Part shown: one piece after another, positions 49,101 to 61,218 of the stretch | Layout of the letters: each line of letters begins with the position of its first letter | How positions within the stretch are numbered: position 1 is the stretch's first letter | NCBI RefSeq assembly: GCF_030253575.1 | Contig: NC_080559.1 | Coordinates: 30,096,501-30,160,500, forward strand | Origin: Rhododendron vialii | Lineage: Eukaryota > Streptophyta > Magnoliopsida > Ericales > Ericaceae | DNA length: 64,000 nt | Direction of reading: 5' to 3' | The notes under the pieces: model-generated | Told to the model about the DNA's origin: nothing | Database searches by the model: none | What the model saw: only the letters and a program-made list of their open reading frames with translations | Program-made: the position numbers and the translations under genes

Positions 49101-52100
49101 ATCACCACAATTGGTGGGCATCCTACCGTGTCATTTGAATTTTATGTCTCTCACAAAGCATCCCAAACGATATTCAAATGAATTGCAACATCTGTAATGA
49201 CATGCGACTTCCCAAGGTACCTTATTTTTCGTTCTCTTGAAGATCCGACATCTTGCAGCAGAAACTAGCTCGATCTCATTGACATCCATGGTCGAACATT
49301 CTTCAAGTTTTAATCTGTTGGACGCAATCAGCCTTGAACCAGTGCGCTTTTTGTCTTGGAGTAGGTTTTTGGTGGAAATAACTCCTAAAGGAGTCTGTAT
49401 GATTAGAACTGTATCTGGATTTGGAGCCCTATGCCCAACAAAAACAAAAAAGTCAACATATAAACAAAAGAAAACACAAAAATGGCACTTAAATTTACAG
49501 CTCATCTAACAAAGGTGGTTTAGGTAGAGGTTACTGGAAGCTGTCTTAATCATTGGCATTATTAACACAAAGAGGCAGATGCAAACATAAATGCTTGTGC
49601 TAGATGCTAGGCAGGGTGAGACTCTGGTTGAACCCCACCAAAAGAGAGGCAATTGGGATCTAACGCAACTGTCTGCAAGTATGTGTGTGTGCGCGCGCGT
49701 GTGAGAGAGAGAGAGAGAGAGAGATTATTTACCTGTGATAAGCACAATATGAAACCATTTTTGTCATTGGTTTCCCATTCTTTTCCAAGGAATGCAACTG
49801 CAATTCAAAAGCCATTCATTACCTTAATGCAATAGACTATAATCGACTGAATATGCATTCCCACATGGCCACAACTCTTGAGACTAGTACATCGAGAATT
49901 ATAAAGAAACAAACTTGTGAAGCTCCATACGTAAAGAGATCTTTACAAACACGTCTTCAACATGCAGAAATATGAGCTTCTCATGAGCCATGCCCAAAGT
50001 AAAAAGTAATGACTAAAACAGGAAAAATGCTGTAATAAGGATCAAAACATGACAGAACCATATACTAACCTCCATACGGTACCCAGCCCTTGATGCACAC
50101 ATTGCATGGTAATAAGTGGAACACTTGGAACACTGTGTACAGGAACCATGAATTTGCTTGCAGATAACACATATCTGACAATCATAGAAACAAGATACAG
50201 TTAGGTTCCCGTTCCACCATTGAATGATTCATGTACATCATAACCCATGACCATTATCCATCATGCTGACAATTAAAACTAAAAAGAGCCATTAAGGATC
50301 CAAAGTTTCTTCATGGTTATCAAATGCTGCATTCTGGATCAATTCTGGTAGTCCATTACTATAAAATAAAACTCAGAAAAAGAAAACCTAATTGTTCACA
50401 GCTCCACTTAGTACAACTCTACGACATTATCTCTTTCAGAAGATAATTTAGTGATAAACATTGACAACTTTAGGTCATCAAATCCGAATGGACGAGAGAG
50501 GTCTTTCTTGTTGGTACTTTCACATTGGATAGATCATGATGGTGTTCCAGTACCTGTGCGCCATACTAGAATAAATATTAAATACTCCAATAGATGCATA
50601 AACTTGCCAAATCTAAAACATATAAAGAACATAAAAAGAAGAAAAGCAATTCTACATTCGAGGAAGTTAAACAAAGGTACATTAAAACAGCCATAATAAA
50701 CAAGTATACCTTCACAAAAGAGTGTGATGGAATTCTCAAGATTCCAACAGCAGGCTCCATCTTTTCATCACTTGAGAAAGCAACGTCAGGTTGAAACCAA
50801 GCACAAGTAACATGAACCCACAGCGACTCAACATCCGTAGGTTTCAGAGCACCCCCTTTAAAAGCAAACTATCCATTATAAGATAGGAGAAAACAATTTG
50901 CAGAACTTACATGTTTTTCAAACACTCTAGACAATTATGAGGTCCACAATTCACTGAAAGAGCAAAGGAATCTCCTGAAAGGACAGTGAGTCAGTGACCA
51001 TCATTGAGGACCACTGGTGGCACCAATATAGTGAAAATAATAAATGGGAATTCGGAACTATGCCCGGCCCTAGTATAGTGAGATTAGTTCCTGCTAACAG
51101 GGTTCCTTCTTCTTACTTTCAAAGTAACTTTTACTTTTGAAGTAATTTCAGCTTCAACTACACCCCAAACCTTCCACCCACAAAACTATCAAAACTTTGA
51201 TGAAGGCTAAATAGGAAAATGTAAAGTGATAGGAAATGAAAAATCAAGGATGAAGACTTTCGCTAAACTGGCACAAATTATCCTCCAGACGGCACTTTGC
51301 AACTACAAAGTTGTGAACAGAAAGTTTCACATTAAGCTACCAAAGAAAGCATGAGTTCTGTGGGGAAAATTCCTAATGGCTTCTCTAACGGGAACTGGAA
51401 CAAAAAGAGAAGAAACAACAACTAAACATTCATGAATCATGAGATTCAATTCAGTCTAGGACCATGCCTTTTACAGGACAGAGGCAACACTCCCGTTTGA
51501 TATTAGGTGTCTCGCATGCTCGGCAAACCCATGAAGTGAAATCTTTAACATTTCTTGCTCCATAGCATTCTTGGTGGACAGCAATTTGGCATCTGATAGA
51601 AAAAAATATATGTAAGCAGTATTTTTCATGTGCTCAATGTACTATAATTTAGTATGACGTTTAGGCAACAAGCTAAGTTCCCTTCAATTGTCAGAAATTT
51701 TGCAAAAGGTTGAACTAATGATGTGAAGGCAAGGTAACACTTTTGCATGAGTCAGAAACTATCCTGCACAGATATGTACTCCATAAAGGGAACAGAGATG
51801 CCACACGGACAATCTCCTGAAGTTTTCCCAAGAAATGGTGACAAGGGTTGATAGAATCTTAAACCTCTCATTCCCTTTCAGTTCTTTAAGAGTGAAAAGA
51901 TCATCAGATGCTAGCAAAAAACCATCCATGGATCGTTCAGAAAAAGCAGAATAGAGTGCTTTTACATTTCACCCCCTCGGCCTCTAGTATGGGCTTCCAA
52001 ACACTGGCCTTCAATTTTTGCATAGGAGTAACTTTTCACCAGGTTTTGCAGTATATTTAGGACAAGAGATGTTTCTTATGGACAAAAACCTGTTGCATAT

Positions 52101-54444
52101 AACAATTTTATTGTAGTCCCAGTCTTCAACCCATCTGCACACAGCACACCGCTCTGTTGTCCACTTGGCATAGACAGGCTCATAGTTTTCTGATACATAA
52201 AAATATTGTGAAATCAGTTCAGCAGTGAGACCAAAATGCAGACGAATGTACCAGATTACCAGGTTGCAAAACTACATGTTTAGATGTCAGCATACCTTGC
52301 AAAAAATTAAGCAACTTCTGCTTTCGTACTTTCATAGAAGGGCGTTTAAGAGAAGTAACAGAAACAACTGTGCGTGCATGGTACTCTGCCATCTGCAACA
52401 TCTGCAAAACCAAATGAAATTTGATTAGATTAGATGCATCTTTCTTGTAAGAAGTGGTCAAACACAGCCAAGATTCATATAGCAAGGCATCTTTCACCAA
52501 TAATATGAGAGCAAGATGCATCCCCCAATCAGACACAGACCCAACCCAAGTCCATGTAACATGGCATAGCTCATAGATGCTGATGTCACACTATAGACAA
52601 ACAAACAGATATGAAGTGTTACAAAACAACTACCTACCTCCAAACCCCCAATTAAGAAATTGGGTTTGAACAGCAGGTTTGGTTGGTAAGATATTTTATT
52701 GAAGATGAAGCAATTCTTCTTTATCAACGGTTCATGCAGACAGACACGTGCACAAGCATATGTGGACAAAGTAATACAGATGAATGCGGGTGTGGGGAGG
52801 GAAAACAATATGCAGGAAACATTAAAATCAATTTAAGCACATACCCATTGTTCCAGTGGTAACATGGAATCTTTCACCCTGACACTAGTCTTCCAATTTT
52901 TCCATTTCGAACCTGTATGTCGCTCCCATTCACTAAGTGCCTGCTTCTCAGTTCCACAATACCCACACTTGCAGATAACTCTGCCACAGGAGGCAAAAAG
53001 TATAGAAACGGAGTTGGATTCACATTTGAAGACAATCAGACATAGACAAACAAGGGGTAAAAACTAACAAAATTTCAGCTCAGAAATTAGAGTATGTTGA
53101 CAAAAAATCAAGTTGACTTCTCTTTATTCATGGAAGAATAACATATCATGTCTTTTGCTTTAATACTTTAATAATAACTCAAGGACACAAGAGTAAGAAA
53201 GGAAAAGACAATTTCTCATTTTCATGTCATGTTATTTGTGCATTTCTGGAAGCCATCAGAACTAGAAACTCAAAACAAATAATGATAAAATCCTAGACTT
53301 TTCATCTCACATGGTTTCCTGCATATTATTCTAAGTAGTAGATCAATTGCATTATCGTTCTCACATGCTCTGTTCTTTAGTCGTTTGCCATACCCCAAAA
53401 AATATTAGTACTCCCTAAGAACCTTTTAAGGGAATTATAATAACCACTGACGGCACCAAGTATCCAAGCACCTAAAATTCAAGCGACATAAGGATGCTTA
53501 CAAATGGAGGCTAGGAAAATATACGCCTTCCACACCCGAGCAGACTACTGTAACCTTGTCAGGCAGCACATTCTTTTTGTTATTTCTGCACAAATAAATA
53601 CCATTAAAAGATATCCAATTTCGTTCCCAATAGCCCTAAGAAATTGTCAGCAATAGATGTCTTACTTGACTTTCGGTTGCCAGTCTTCTGAATCTGATAA
53701 TTCAAAATTGAACTTAGCTCTGCATTCAGGGCAGTAATAACCAGCGGCTCCCAGATCCTGGCATATACATGTAACTTAGTTATCCATCATCACTAAAGAC
53801 CATGAAGATGATTAAAATTATACTAGAGCATCTATGAGCATACCTTGGAAAAATTGCTGGACATTTTGTCACATGCTGCATGCACCCAGACTTTACAACT
53901 CCCACAGCGTACCTAATTCAGTGAATAACAACAAATATTAAATTGATCTTAAAGCGAATTCTAAAAAGTTATTATCCAACAAAAAAAATCAACAATTAAA
54001 CATATATACATCCTCTATAGCGAAACATAATTATAAATCATTTCGGACTGTATGCCTCACCCAACTGCCAGTGTCCAAATGATTTCTGATCTTCTTGCAT
54101 ATGCCACATGAATGTTTATTTTTCTTTAACTGCAATAAAATTGCATAAATTCAGAGTTTGGCTTCTTGGAACATTTTGGAAGAGAATACGACAATAAAAG
54201 CAACCCTGCGCAAGATACAAACCTTAGCACAGGAATCACACAGACGACATCCTGGAATTGAAGCCTTAATTTCATTGGAAGTTTTATATAGAAGACTCAA
54301 TCCACAGCCTTCACAAGACCATTCCTCTTTCCTTTTAAAGGCATTCTGCGCAAGGAAAACAAAATTAAACAACCCTTGTACAGAAGGGATCAAGTTTGGT
54401 GCAAAACAGAAAGTAAGGATGTACAAACTACAATACCAAAATTA

Positions 54445-54477
<33 letters not shown>

Positions 54478-56154
54478 ACCAATCCATGCCCAAGATCCAA
54501 TACCAGAGCTAGATATACAACGATAAAACCCGCAAAAGTATAAAACCATATTCTGTGGTCACTGATGGGTTCGTGAAGCTACTCAAATATTAAGGAAGAG
54601 AAAAGTGAAGCATGAATGTCAAAGTTACTAGCCTGTTTGTGGGTGTTGCACTCCTGCTCCTGATTCGAATCAGAAGCTTCCAGGAACCCTCCACGAACGG
54701 ATTCCAAATAATCTAGATTCCCAGCCGCCACATTAATTTCCACCATTAACATCTCAGTGAAGCCATGTTCCGCCAAAAATGCCTCCTCTATAGCAGACCG
54801 AAGATCACTGGGCTTGCTATCATTCAAGTCGGTCTGCCCCTGAAACCTGAACCAATCAAAGTCTTAAGCACAAGTTCCAAACCACACAAATACGAGGACA
54901 ACAAAACTATCAATAACAAACCTGTCCACGTTATCAATGAAGGGGAATATCATTCCCTGTTTAACCCAAGCATAATCCTGCTCATCATAACATACAGATG
55001 ACATCATTAAATGCAGTCTATGGTTAAAACATTAAATACATGATTAGTGAAGTTAAGAGCAGCTAAGTTTAAGAGAGAGAGAGTGCGTGATGTACCCTTT
55101 GTGTTCCATTGCCAGAGTAACCAAAGAACATCACACAAACAGCACCGGCAACCCGAAAACTCAAAACTTGTTGTGGAGCTTGTGTTGTAGAATCAAGAAC
55201 AATAGCTGGCCACGCGGGATAGTCCTTCCCTGACTTGGCCCAAACTATATCACCGCAACCAAACTCATCATCCAGCCCATACAACAACAACCCACTTTTC
55301 CTCTTACCCTCCTCCTCCACCAATCCACCAATGCCGGCCAAATCTACTACCGGTTCCTCCAATTCCCCAACTCGGGACTTTCCCGTCTCCCTTACTTGCT
55401 CATGGAGCGATGGAGTTAGTGCACTACGCGAACTAGAATAATTCCTACTAAAGTTATTAAAGTTCTTCGACCTCTCATACTCACCCAACCATGGTGGCAC
55501 TTTAAGATACTGATAACTAACTTTATCTTCACTACGCTCTCTATTACTACTACTGCCGATTTGACCACGAATTCCATTATTACTACCACCGATTTGGCCT
55601 CGGATTCCATTACTACGATTAGCCAATTGACTGCGAATTCCAGGGCTTTTGAAGCTGAATTTCTCCTTTACGGGCTTAAACTCCGGCTCCAAACACGAAT
55701 CTAAAGGACTAGGTTTACTACCACTGCTACTACTTGTCTTCTCTTTCTTCCAATTATCAAGAACTGAATCATTAAACCTCGACGGAAGTACCTGAACCCG
55801 TCCCCGCGTCGTCTTCACCAGCGGCGGCCGCGACGCCTCCGGTGCTGCCGAATTATTATTACTCCCCTCCTTAACAACCTTCACCTTCGGCTCCACGACG
55901 TCGTCGCGGCAGCACGAATCCTCCGTGCACCACGAACCAAACCCTAATTTCCCGCCCAATTTCCGCTGCAGTCCGTGGCCGCTGAACGGAATTACGCCGG
56001 CGGCGACCTCCCCGAGCAGATGCAGGGGGTAATAACCGTTCACTTTTCGCTTCTTCCTGTTGGCCGAGCTCTCGTCGTCTTCGCCGCCTGAATCGCCGGC
56101 TCTGCACCGCTTCAGTGCCGGCATTGCCGATTTCAAGTTGCGCTTGATTATCAT
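45900..56154 (-). CDS. Trithorax-type histone-lysine methyltransferase, ATX3/4/5 class, 23 exons, 1114 aa
   Basis: Nuclear enzymes of this class methylate histone H3 Lys4. Exons: 55096-56154, 54922-54977, 54633-54846, 54223-54345, 54061-54129, 53844-53912, 53666-53757, 53502-53585, 52845-52980, 52296-52401, 52090-52189, 51468-51592, 50710-50855, 50070-50174, 49733-49797, 49221-49428, 47847-47933, 47695-47751, 47373-47462, 46654-46740, 46483-46557, 46138-46238, 45900-45990. All frames join. Domains: disordered basic N-terminus; PWWP from about 298; Cys-rich PHD-type region 444-560; PHD finger at about 680-730 ([11 protein letters not shown]); extended PHD to about 850; SET 974-1090 with NHSCMPNC at 1049-1056; post-[11 protein letters not shown] at the C-terminus. 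The MIIKR start and lack of FYR domains point to ATX3/4/5, not ATX1/2. Two introns appear to use GC donors. Family proteins are about 1000-1100 aa. Confidence 0.94.
46074..46132. repeat. (GA)n microsatellite beside an ATX-type splice donor
   Basis: About 29 GA units. In the transcript it is a (TC)n tract starting five bases after the exon 22 donor. Confidence 0.97.
54447..54475. repeat. Run of 29 G in ATX-type intron 3
   Basis: An uninterrupted G tract inside the intron between exons 3 and 4. The length may be unreliable because such runs are hard to sequence. Confidence 0.9.
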
Positions 56155-58078
56155 CCCACCACCGAATGGAATCCCAATCCGAATTCCCCGATAAAGACCT
56201 CACAATTACCCAGAAAACCCCCTAATTTTGCCCTAATTTCTGAGACAGACTGAAAGCAGAGAAGCTTAGCACCAAACCGATAGAGCGAGGGGATTTTCTG
56301 CAACGAACGAAAAGCAGGGACTGGAATGAGGATCAAAACACGAGACAGAGAATTGAGCAGGAAAAATCTCCTCAATCGAGAGGATCGAGAAATCAGGCGC
56401 GGAGGTTTTCTGAAAATAGGGATCTCTGCTGCGCGAGACGAAGTTCTAACTGCTCTCGAGTCGATGGCGACGAAGATATATACTAATAATAAAAAGGGAA
56501 AATCAATAATCCTAAAATAAAATAAGGACTTTCGATAATACTTAACGTGAAATCTTAGCAAATTTTTTTGGCGAGGTTCATATAATATGTGTATGTATGT
56601 GTAGAATTATAGATACAACAGATAGATACATGTGTGCGTGCGTGCTGAAAGTTTTAAGAGAGAGAGAGAGAGAGAGGAGAGAGAGGGGGGGGAATAAGGA
56701 TGACTGACTTGGGGTTGGGGGGGGAGGTCGGCGTTATCATTGCAATGCAATAGTAGTAGTTGTACGTTGGGCGAACAAAACTTGTGTGTTTGACGTGGTA
56801 TTTCTCTTCGAAGTTGCGTGTGAAGTGGAAAATCAGGTCGAGGCACGGGCTTGGGTTTAACCAGTAGAGTCATGGCTCTGAGGCTCTCTCTCTCTCTTCG
56901 ATTTCGAGAGAGAGAATGGAGCTTTTGTTGCAAGAAACTTGGAGGCCAGGCAATAGGAGCCAAATTTTGAATTTTGGGGTTGGTTAATTTAAATGGGTTT
57001 CTGTTCTAGTACTAATTAAAGTTAGTTAATTTAATTTAATTCGATACCAGTTCATTAAAGTTTTGCGTAAGGTGATGGTGGGAAATGGAAAATTTTGAAA
57101 AAAATTTCTTGGTGTAGTAATTTATTGTGGAGATTTTTCGTGGGTGTAGTATTATTCATTTAGAAGCTGTGTATAGGAGTATTAAAGTTATGATTTTTAC
57201 GTGGTTGAAATCCCAATTTCTAAGGGTAGACTAGACGGGCTTTCGGGTTCCTTAATTGGCCCAATGGGTCCACTTTTAAGAATCTCGAGCTTTGTTTTTT
57301 GGCCTACAAATTTGTGATGAATATATTGGTAGGGATTCCTTGTAACAGGTTTTCTTCAACGATGGATGCCCTGAGATGATGCTGGGGGGATCCATGGCAG
57401 GAAATGGAGCTAGAGATGGTGGGTGGGTTCTTGGATATCAGACATGGTGGGTGGGTTCTTGGATATCAGACATGGTGGGGTTGGGTTGAGTTCAAGAAGA
57501 CGATGGCCTAGGGAGGAATTTCTAGAGAGGAGAAGAAATTTGTCTGACCAAAAATGGGTGTTTAAAGTACTCACCCGAGGGAAAAATGGTGTTAAGAGAG
57601 AGAGAAGCGGGTCGGCCTGACACGTACCAAAGAAGACAGAAAATACATTCACCGTTCTCAATCTCACCGTCCGGAAGAAGAGAGGTGAGTGGGACAATCA
57701 AAAGATTTACAAGGACCAGAAAAAGAGATTGAGAGCTAAAATTCTGGGATTTTTTTTTTCCGTGGTGTGTGCCTAGGTAGATTTTTAATTAACAAGTGAT
57801 TATTTGTCGGGATTTTACAAATTTATATGGTGGAAGAGCATCGCAGCTTGCAACCATGGGTTTAGTAGATTAAAGTGATTTTCTAGTATACCATTTTCAC
57901 GTTTGGCTTTTGAGATCTGTTAAATAGTTTGATTTGTTAAATTTGAGAGATTTTGGTGATTATTCACTCCTCCATACATGCAGACTCTGTAGATCATCGT
58001 CTCTGCTAACCCCGTTGTTGCACCTTAGGTAGGCTACGTGGTACTATTTCTGTTAGACCATGGGTGCTGTTACATGCT

Positions 58079-58122
<44 letters not shown>

Positions 58123-59516
58123 GGGTCCTTATTAGAGAATATGAAATGGTGTATTTTTTCAGTTTTCCCCTATTTTATTTGTTGTTTGTATCGACTAGTC
58201 TTTGTAATTTTTGTCCTTTTATAATCGTTGACCAATGATTCTTTCTCTCTTTTCGGTCTGTGGGCTGAAAACGAGAGAGTCAAGGGTTTTGGGCTGGAAG
58301 AAGACGGTGCCAAATTTGGGTGTTCCTTTTGAAAATGATGGGAGACTTCACAAATGACTAGAGATAGGTACAATCACTCATTGTTCTTCCGCTCAATTCT
58401 CGGCATGTGGGTCTTTCAAGTCGGGTTAATAAAGAGATGAGGTGAGGAAATTCAGTGTCCCGATAGCAATAACGAGGATATATGCGAGTGTGACCGGCGG
58501 CGGTGGCTGCGGCACCGGCGGCGGTCTAAAATGGGCTTTAACGAGTTTGGTAGGCTCATGGAAATACTACAAATTTTCTGCACAACAAATACTACATGGA
58601 ATTTACAGAGTGATGAGTTTCGTACCTTCCGCCACCAGTTTAGAGAGAGATTCCACAGCCTACCACTTAAAGTAAAAGAAATTACATTTGCCAGACCTTG
58701 ACCTTGATTTGCTTCATGTTGCTCTCTATTTTCTCCCTAAAAGCAAAAAAAGAAAAGAAAAAAAGTGGTTCATCTACCGGGCCAGCAGATTCTTCCTACA
58801 GCTATGCAGATTTTTACTGCTCGCAAGATTGTCATGGGAGTTCTTTGGACGTTGCAGGAATCTAACCTGATCTGAGCTTTTCTAGTATAGAGAGAGAGAG
58901 AGAGAGAGAGAGAGGCAGCTTTAAGTGAATGCTAGTACTACTAAAACGCTTTGACCATGTGAAACATGGGAGTGATTCCCCAACAAAACAATTGGAGAGA
59001 GAGAGAGGACTATTGTTTGGAACCTATGAAAAAGAAAAAAAGGAAAATTTAGTTTTTCTTTTTTGGTTTGAGAGGAAACAGAGAGGAAAATAACAAAACG
59101 AATAATTAAGCACAATGGATTTTCTTTCACACATTCCTCAAAGGTTTTCTTTTTCTCAAGTTCCAAACAGACCGTTAGTTACGGCATACCTGATTTGTGG
59201 TTACTGGGCGAATACCATGGCAAGCTATACGGAGTTCATACGATGTAAATAAACAACAATTTTTGACTTCTTTTATTACACAAACACTATATACAACCCC
59301 ATTTGGACAATTTTTGATTTACATACATTAATACAGAACACAAAAGACCAACTAATTTGCAGGTTTTGGTGGGGTCCTGTCTTATTTTCCGCAAAACCTG
59401 TTTTTAAACTACTAACTTTCTGCCAGGCCTTCATTACTGCTATGCTAATCTCATTCATCACTTGCATTTGGTTCCTTCATTCCTACATTTCCTCCACAGC
59501 TAGGGTTTGACAGTTA
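56155..59516. other. Spacer 5' of the ATX-type gene and 3' of the CCT gene
   Basis: About 56155-56960 is probably the 5' leader and promoter of the ATX-type gene, with a (GA)n run at about 56658-56683. A 28 bp unit is tandemly repeated just over two times at 57416-57480. GA microsatellites lie at 58082-58119 and 58889-58915, and a small MITE at 59013-59169. I see no gene. Confidence 0.55.
59013..59169. mobile_element. 157 bp inverted-repeat MITE
   Basis: The ends TGTTTGGAACCTATGAAAAA and the complement of the right end, TGTTTGGAACTTGAGAAAAA, match at most of 25 positions. The interior is A/T-rich and non-coding. Related TTTGGAAC ends occur at 29880-30072. Confidence 0.75.
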
Positions 59517-60660
59517 TTAATTCTTCGAAACGTCAGATTCTTCTGTCTTCGCAAACCTTCCGCGAATCCTAGGCTGAGTATCAGCCAGAGCCTTCCTGCA
59601 AGCATACTGAAGTAATACCCGCCATAAGCATATTGGCCACAAGAAACTGCACACAGGATCCTCCGTCCCAAAAAAATATCTATCCCACCGTCTCAATGCA
59701 CTATCAACTCAACTGGATGATGTCGTACGAATCTCAAAATACACGAATGTCGAGGCATACCGCTACCCGTCATGAGCCTTTCCGTGGTGATGGCCGTTGG
59801 TACGTTAGTCAAAACATGGGGAAGCAAAAGAACATTTAGTTATAAGTTACCTTGATTTTCCTGCCAAAATTCCTCTTAGACTTCTTGTTTCTGTATCTGG
59901 AAAGCTTTTGCTGGCGGTCTTCGGTGGTGCAGTTGCTGAAAATTTGCGGCGGCCCACAAGGAGAATGGATGAGACTCACATGACCATTACCAAGAGTCTG
60001 CCACAAAAAACTCAGTATCAATAAACTAAGCCCATCCTGATGAAATGGCCAGAAACATCTTAACATTTCTCAGTTTGTATTCTTTAGCACAAAACTAAAT
60101 ACAGGCTAGGGTTCAATTGAGAATATAAATTGCATGGACCTGATGCGACATGACAGATGAACAGAAAAAACGAGTCCCCTATAGTGAGCCCTTACTTTCT
60201 AGACATCGCCTAATATCCACGCTTAGCTGCGTAGAAATATTTACACACAACATATATGGGCCTGATTGATTGGGCGGACTAGACATGAGATGAGATTACA
60301 AATCCAGTGGAACTGCATTTCCAATTTTGATAGCGGGATAAGATTATCTGTTGGACCACAATCCCACAAAACAACGATCTACAATATCATGGGGGCGTGG
60401 TATTGGCAGTACCCTCACTATTAGTCCGGTAGAATAACTCGTCCTGTGAAATAACAAATCGCCTCAATGGAAATCTGATCATCGAAACATGCCCTACATT
60501 TAGGATGTGAACTTCCTGCCAGCGACATGAAGTCTCCCAGATTTCCTAAACTCTTACCACCATAACAGGCTATCAAATTTCCTAGGAAACCAAGTAGTAG
60601 GCGCCAATCAAAAACAAACCAGAGATATATAAATTGAAAGAATTGACATAGGTAAGAAGC

Positions 60661-60702
<42 letters not shown>

Positions 60703-61218
60703 TAAATTGACCTTTATGTCACCTTCACTGAACGACCTCCGCATCCCATACACATCACCAAGGTCCATTCCGTGAAAATCCAGAAAATCTGGCCTCACTG
60801 ACAAACCATGCATCCAGTCCATTGAGCTTAAACATTCCAAGCTGACACTCTTTGCAAATGACCCAGGAGCAATCAACCTGTTCTCTGCAATAGGGGTTTC
60901 AACAGTCCCCAAAACAGGAATCTTGATATCCAACATTTCAGAGAGAGGTGTTTCAATAGCGTCTTTTGCCAAGATATCTTTCTTGCATTCATAGAAAACC
61001 TCACTCAAAAGCTGCTCACTTTGAATTGATTCAATGTCCGCAACCTTGAGTGATTGGGGTGATATGATATTTTCCCCGCACGACATCATTGAAATGGTAG
61101 CTGTCATGGGATCAAAGCCAACCGCTGGTTCTTCAATAATAGCTTCAGGAGCTTTGAATAGATCCCCTTCTCCCCCCAAGTCATACTCTGATATGGTGGA
61201 GGTATGAACCACGTTTCC
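59517..61218 (-). CDS. CCT-domain protein, C-terminal three exons (N-terminal exon(s) unresolved)
   Basis: The CCT motif is a nuclear, DNA/NF-Y-associated module found in CONSTANS, PRR and CIA2/CIL-type regulators. Recognised exons: 60712-61218 (169 codons), 59851-59997 (49 codons), 59517-59606 (29 codons plus stop), all phase 0. The first carries EYDLGGEGDLFKAPE and MDLGDVYGMRRSFSEGDIK. The second and third together form the CCT domain, RQQKLSRYRNKKSKRNFGRKIK (split here for length as exon 2 end) joined to YACRKALADTQPRIRGRF. This arrangement matches the plant CCT-motif family related to CIA2-like proteins. The acceptor at 61219 is clear, so at least one more exon lies upstream, between 61219 and the window end or beyond; I could not identify it. 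The total is therefore a partial gene model. Confidence 0.85.
60664..60699. repeat. (GA)n microsatellite beside a CCT-gene splice donor
   Basis: About 18 GA units; in the transcript a (TC)n tract beginning about 12 bases after the donor of the 169-codon exon. Confidence 0.95.

Noticed and set aside
56607..56963. 118-codon minus-strand frame upstream of the ATX-type gene
   Set aside because: Low-complexity, Ser/Leu-rich sequence reading through a GA microsatellite; more likely 5' leader or promoter of the ATX-type gene.
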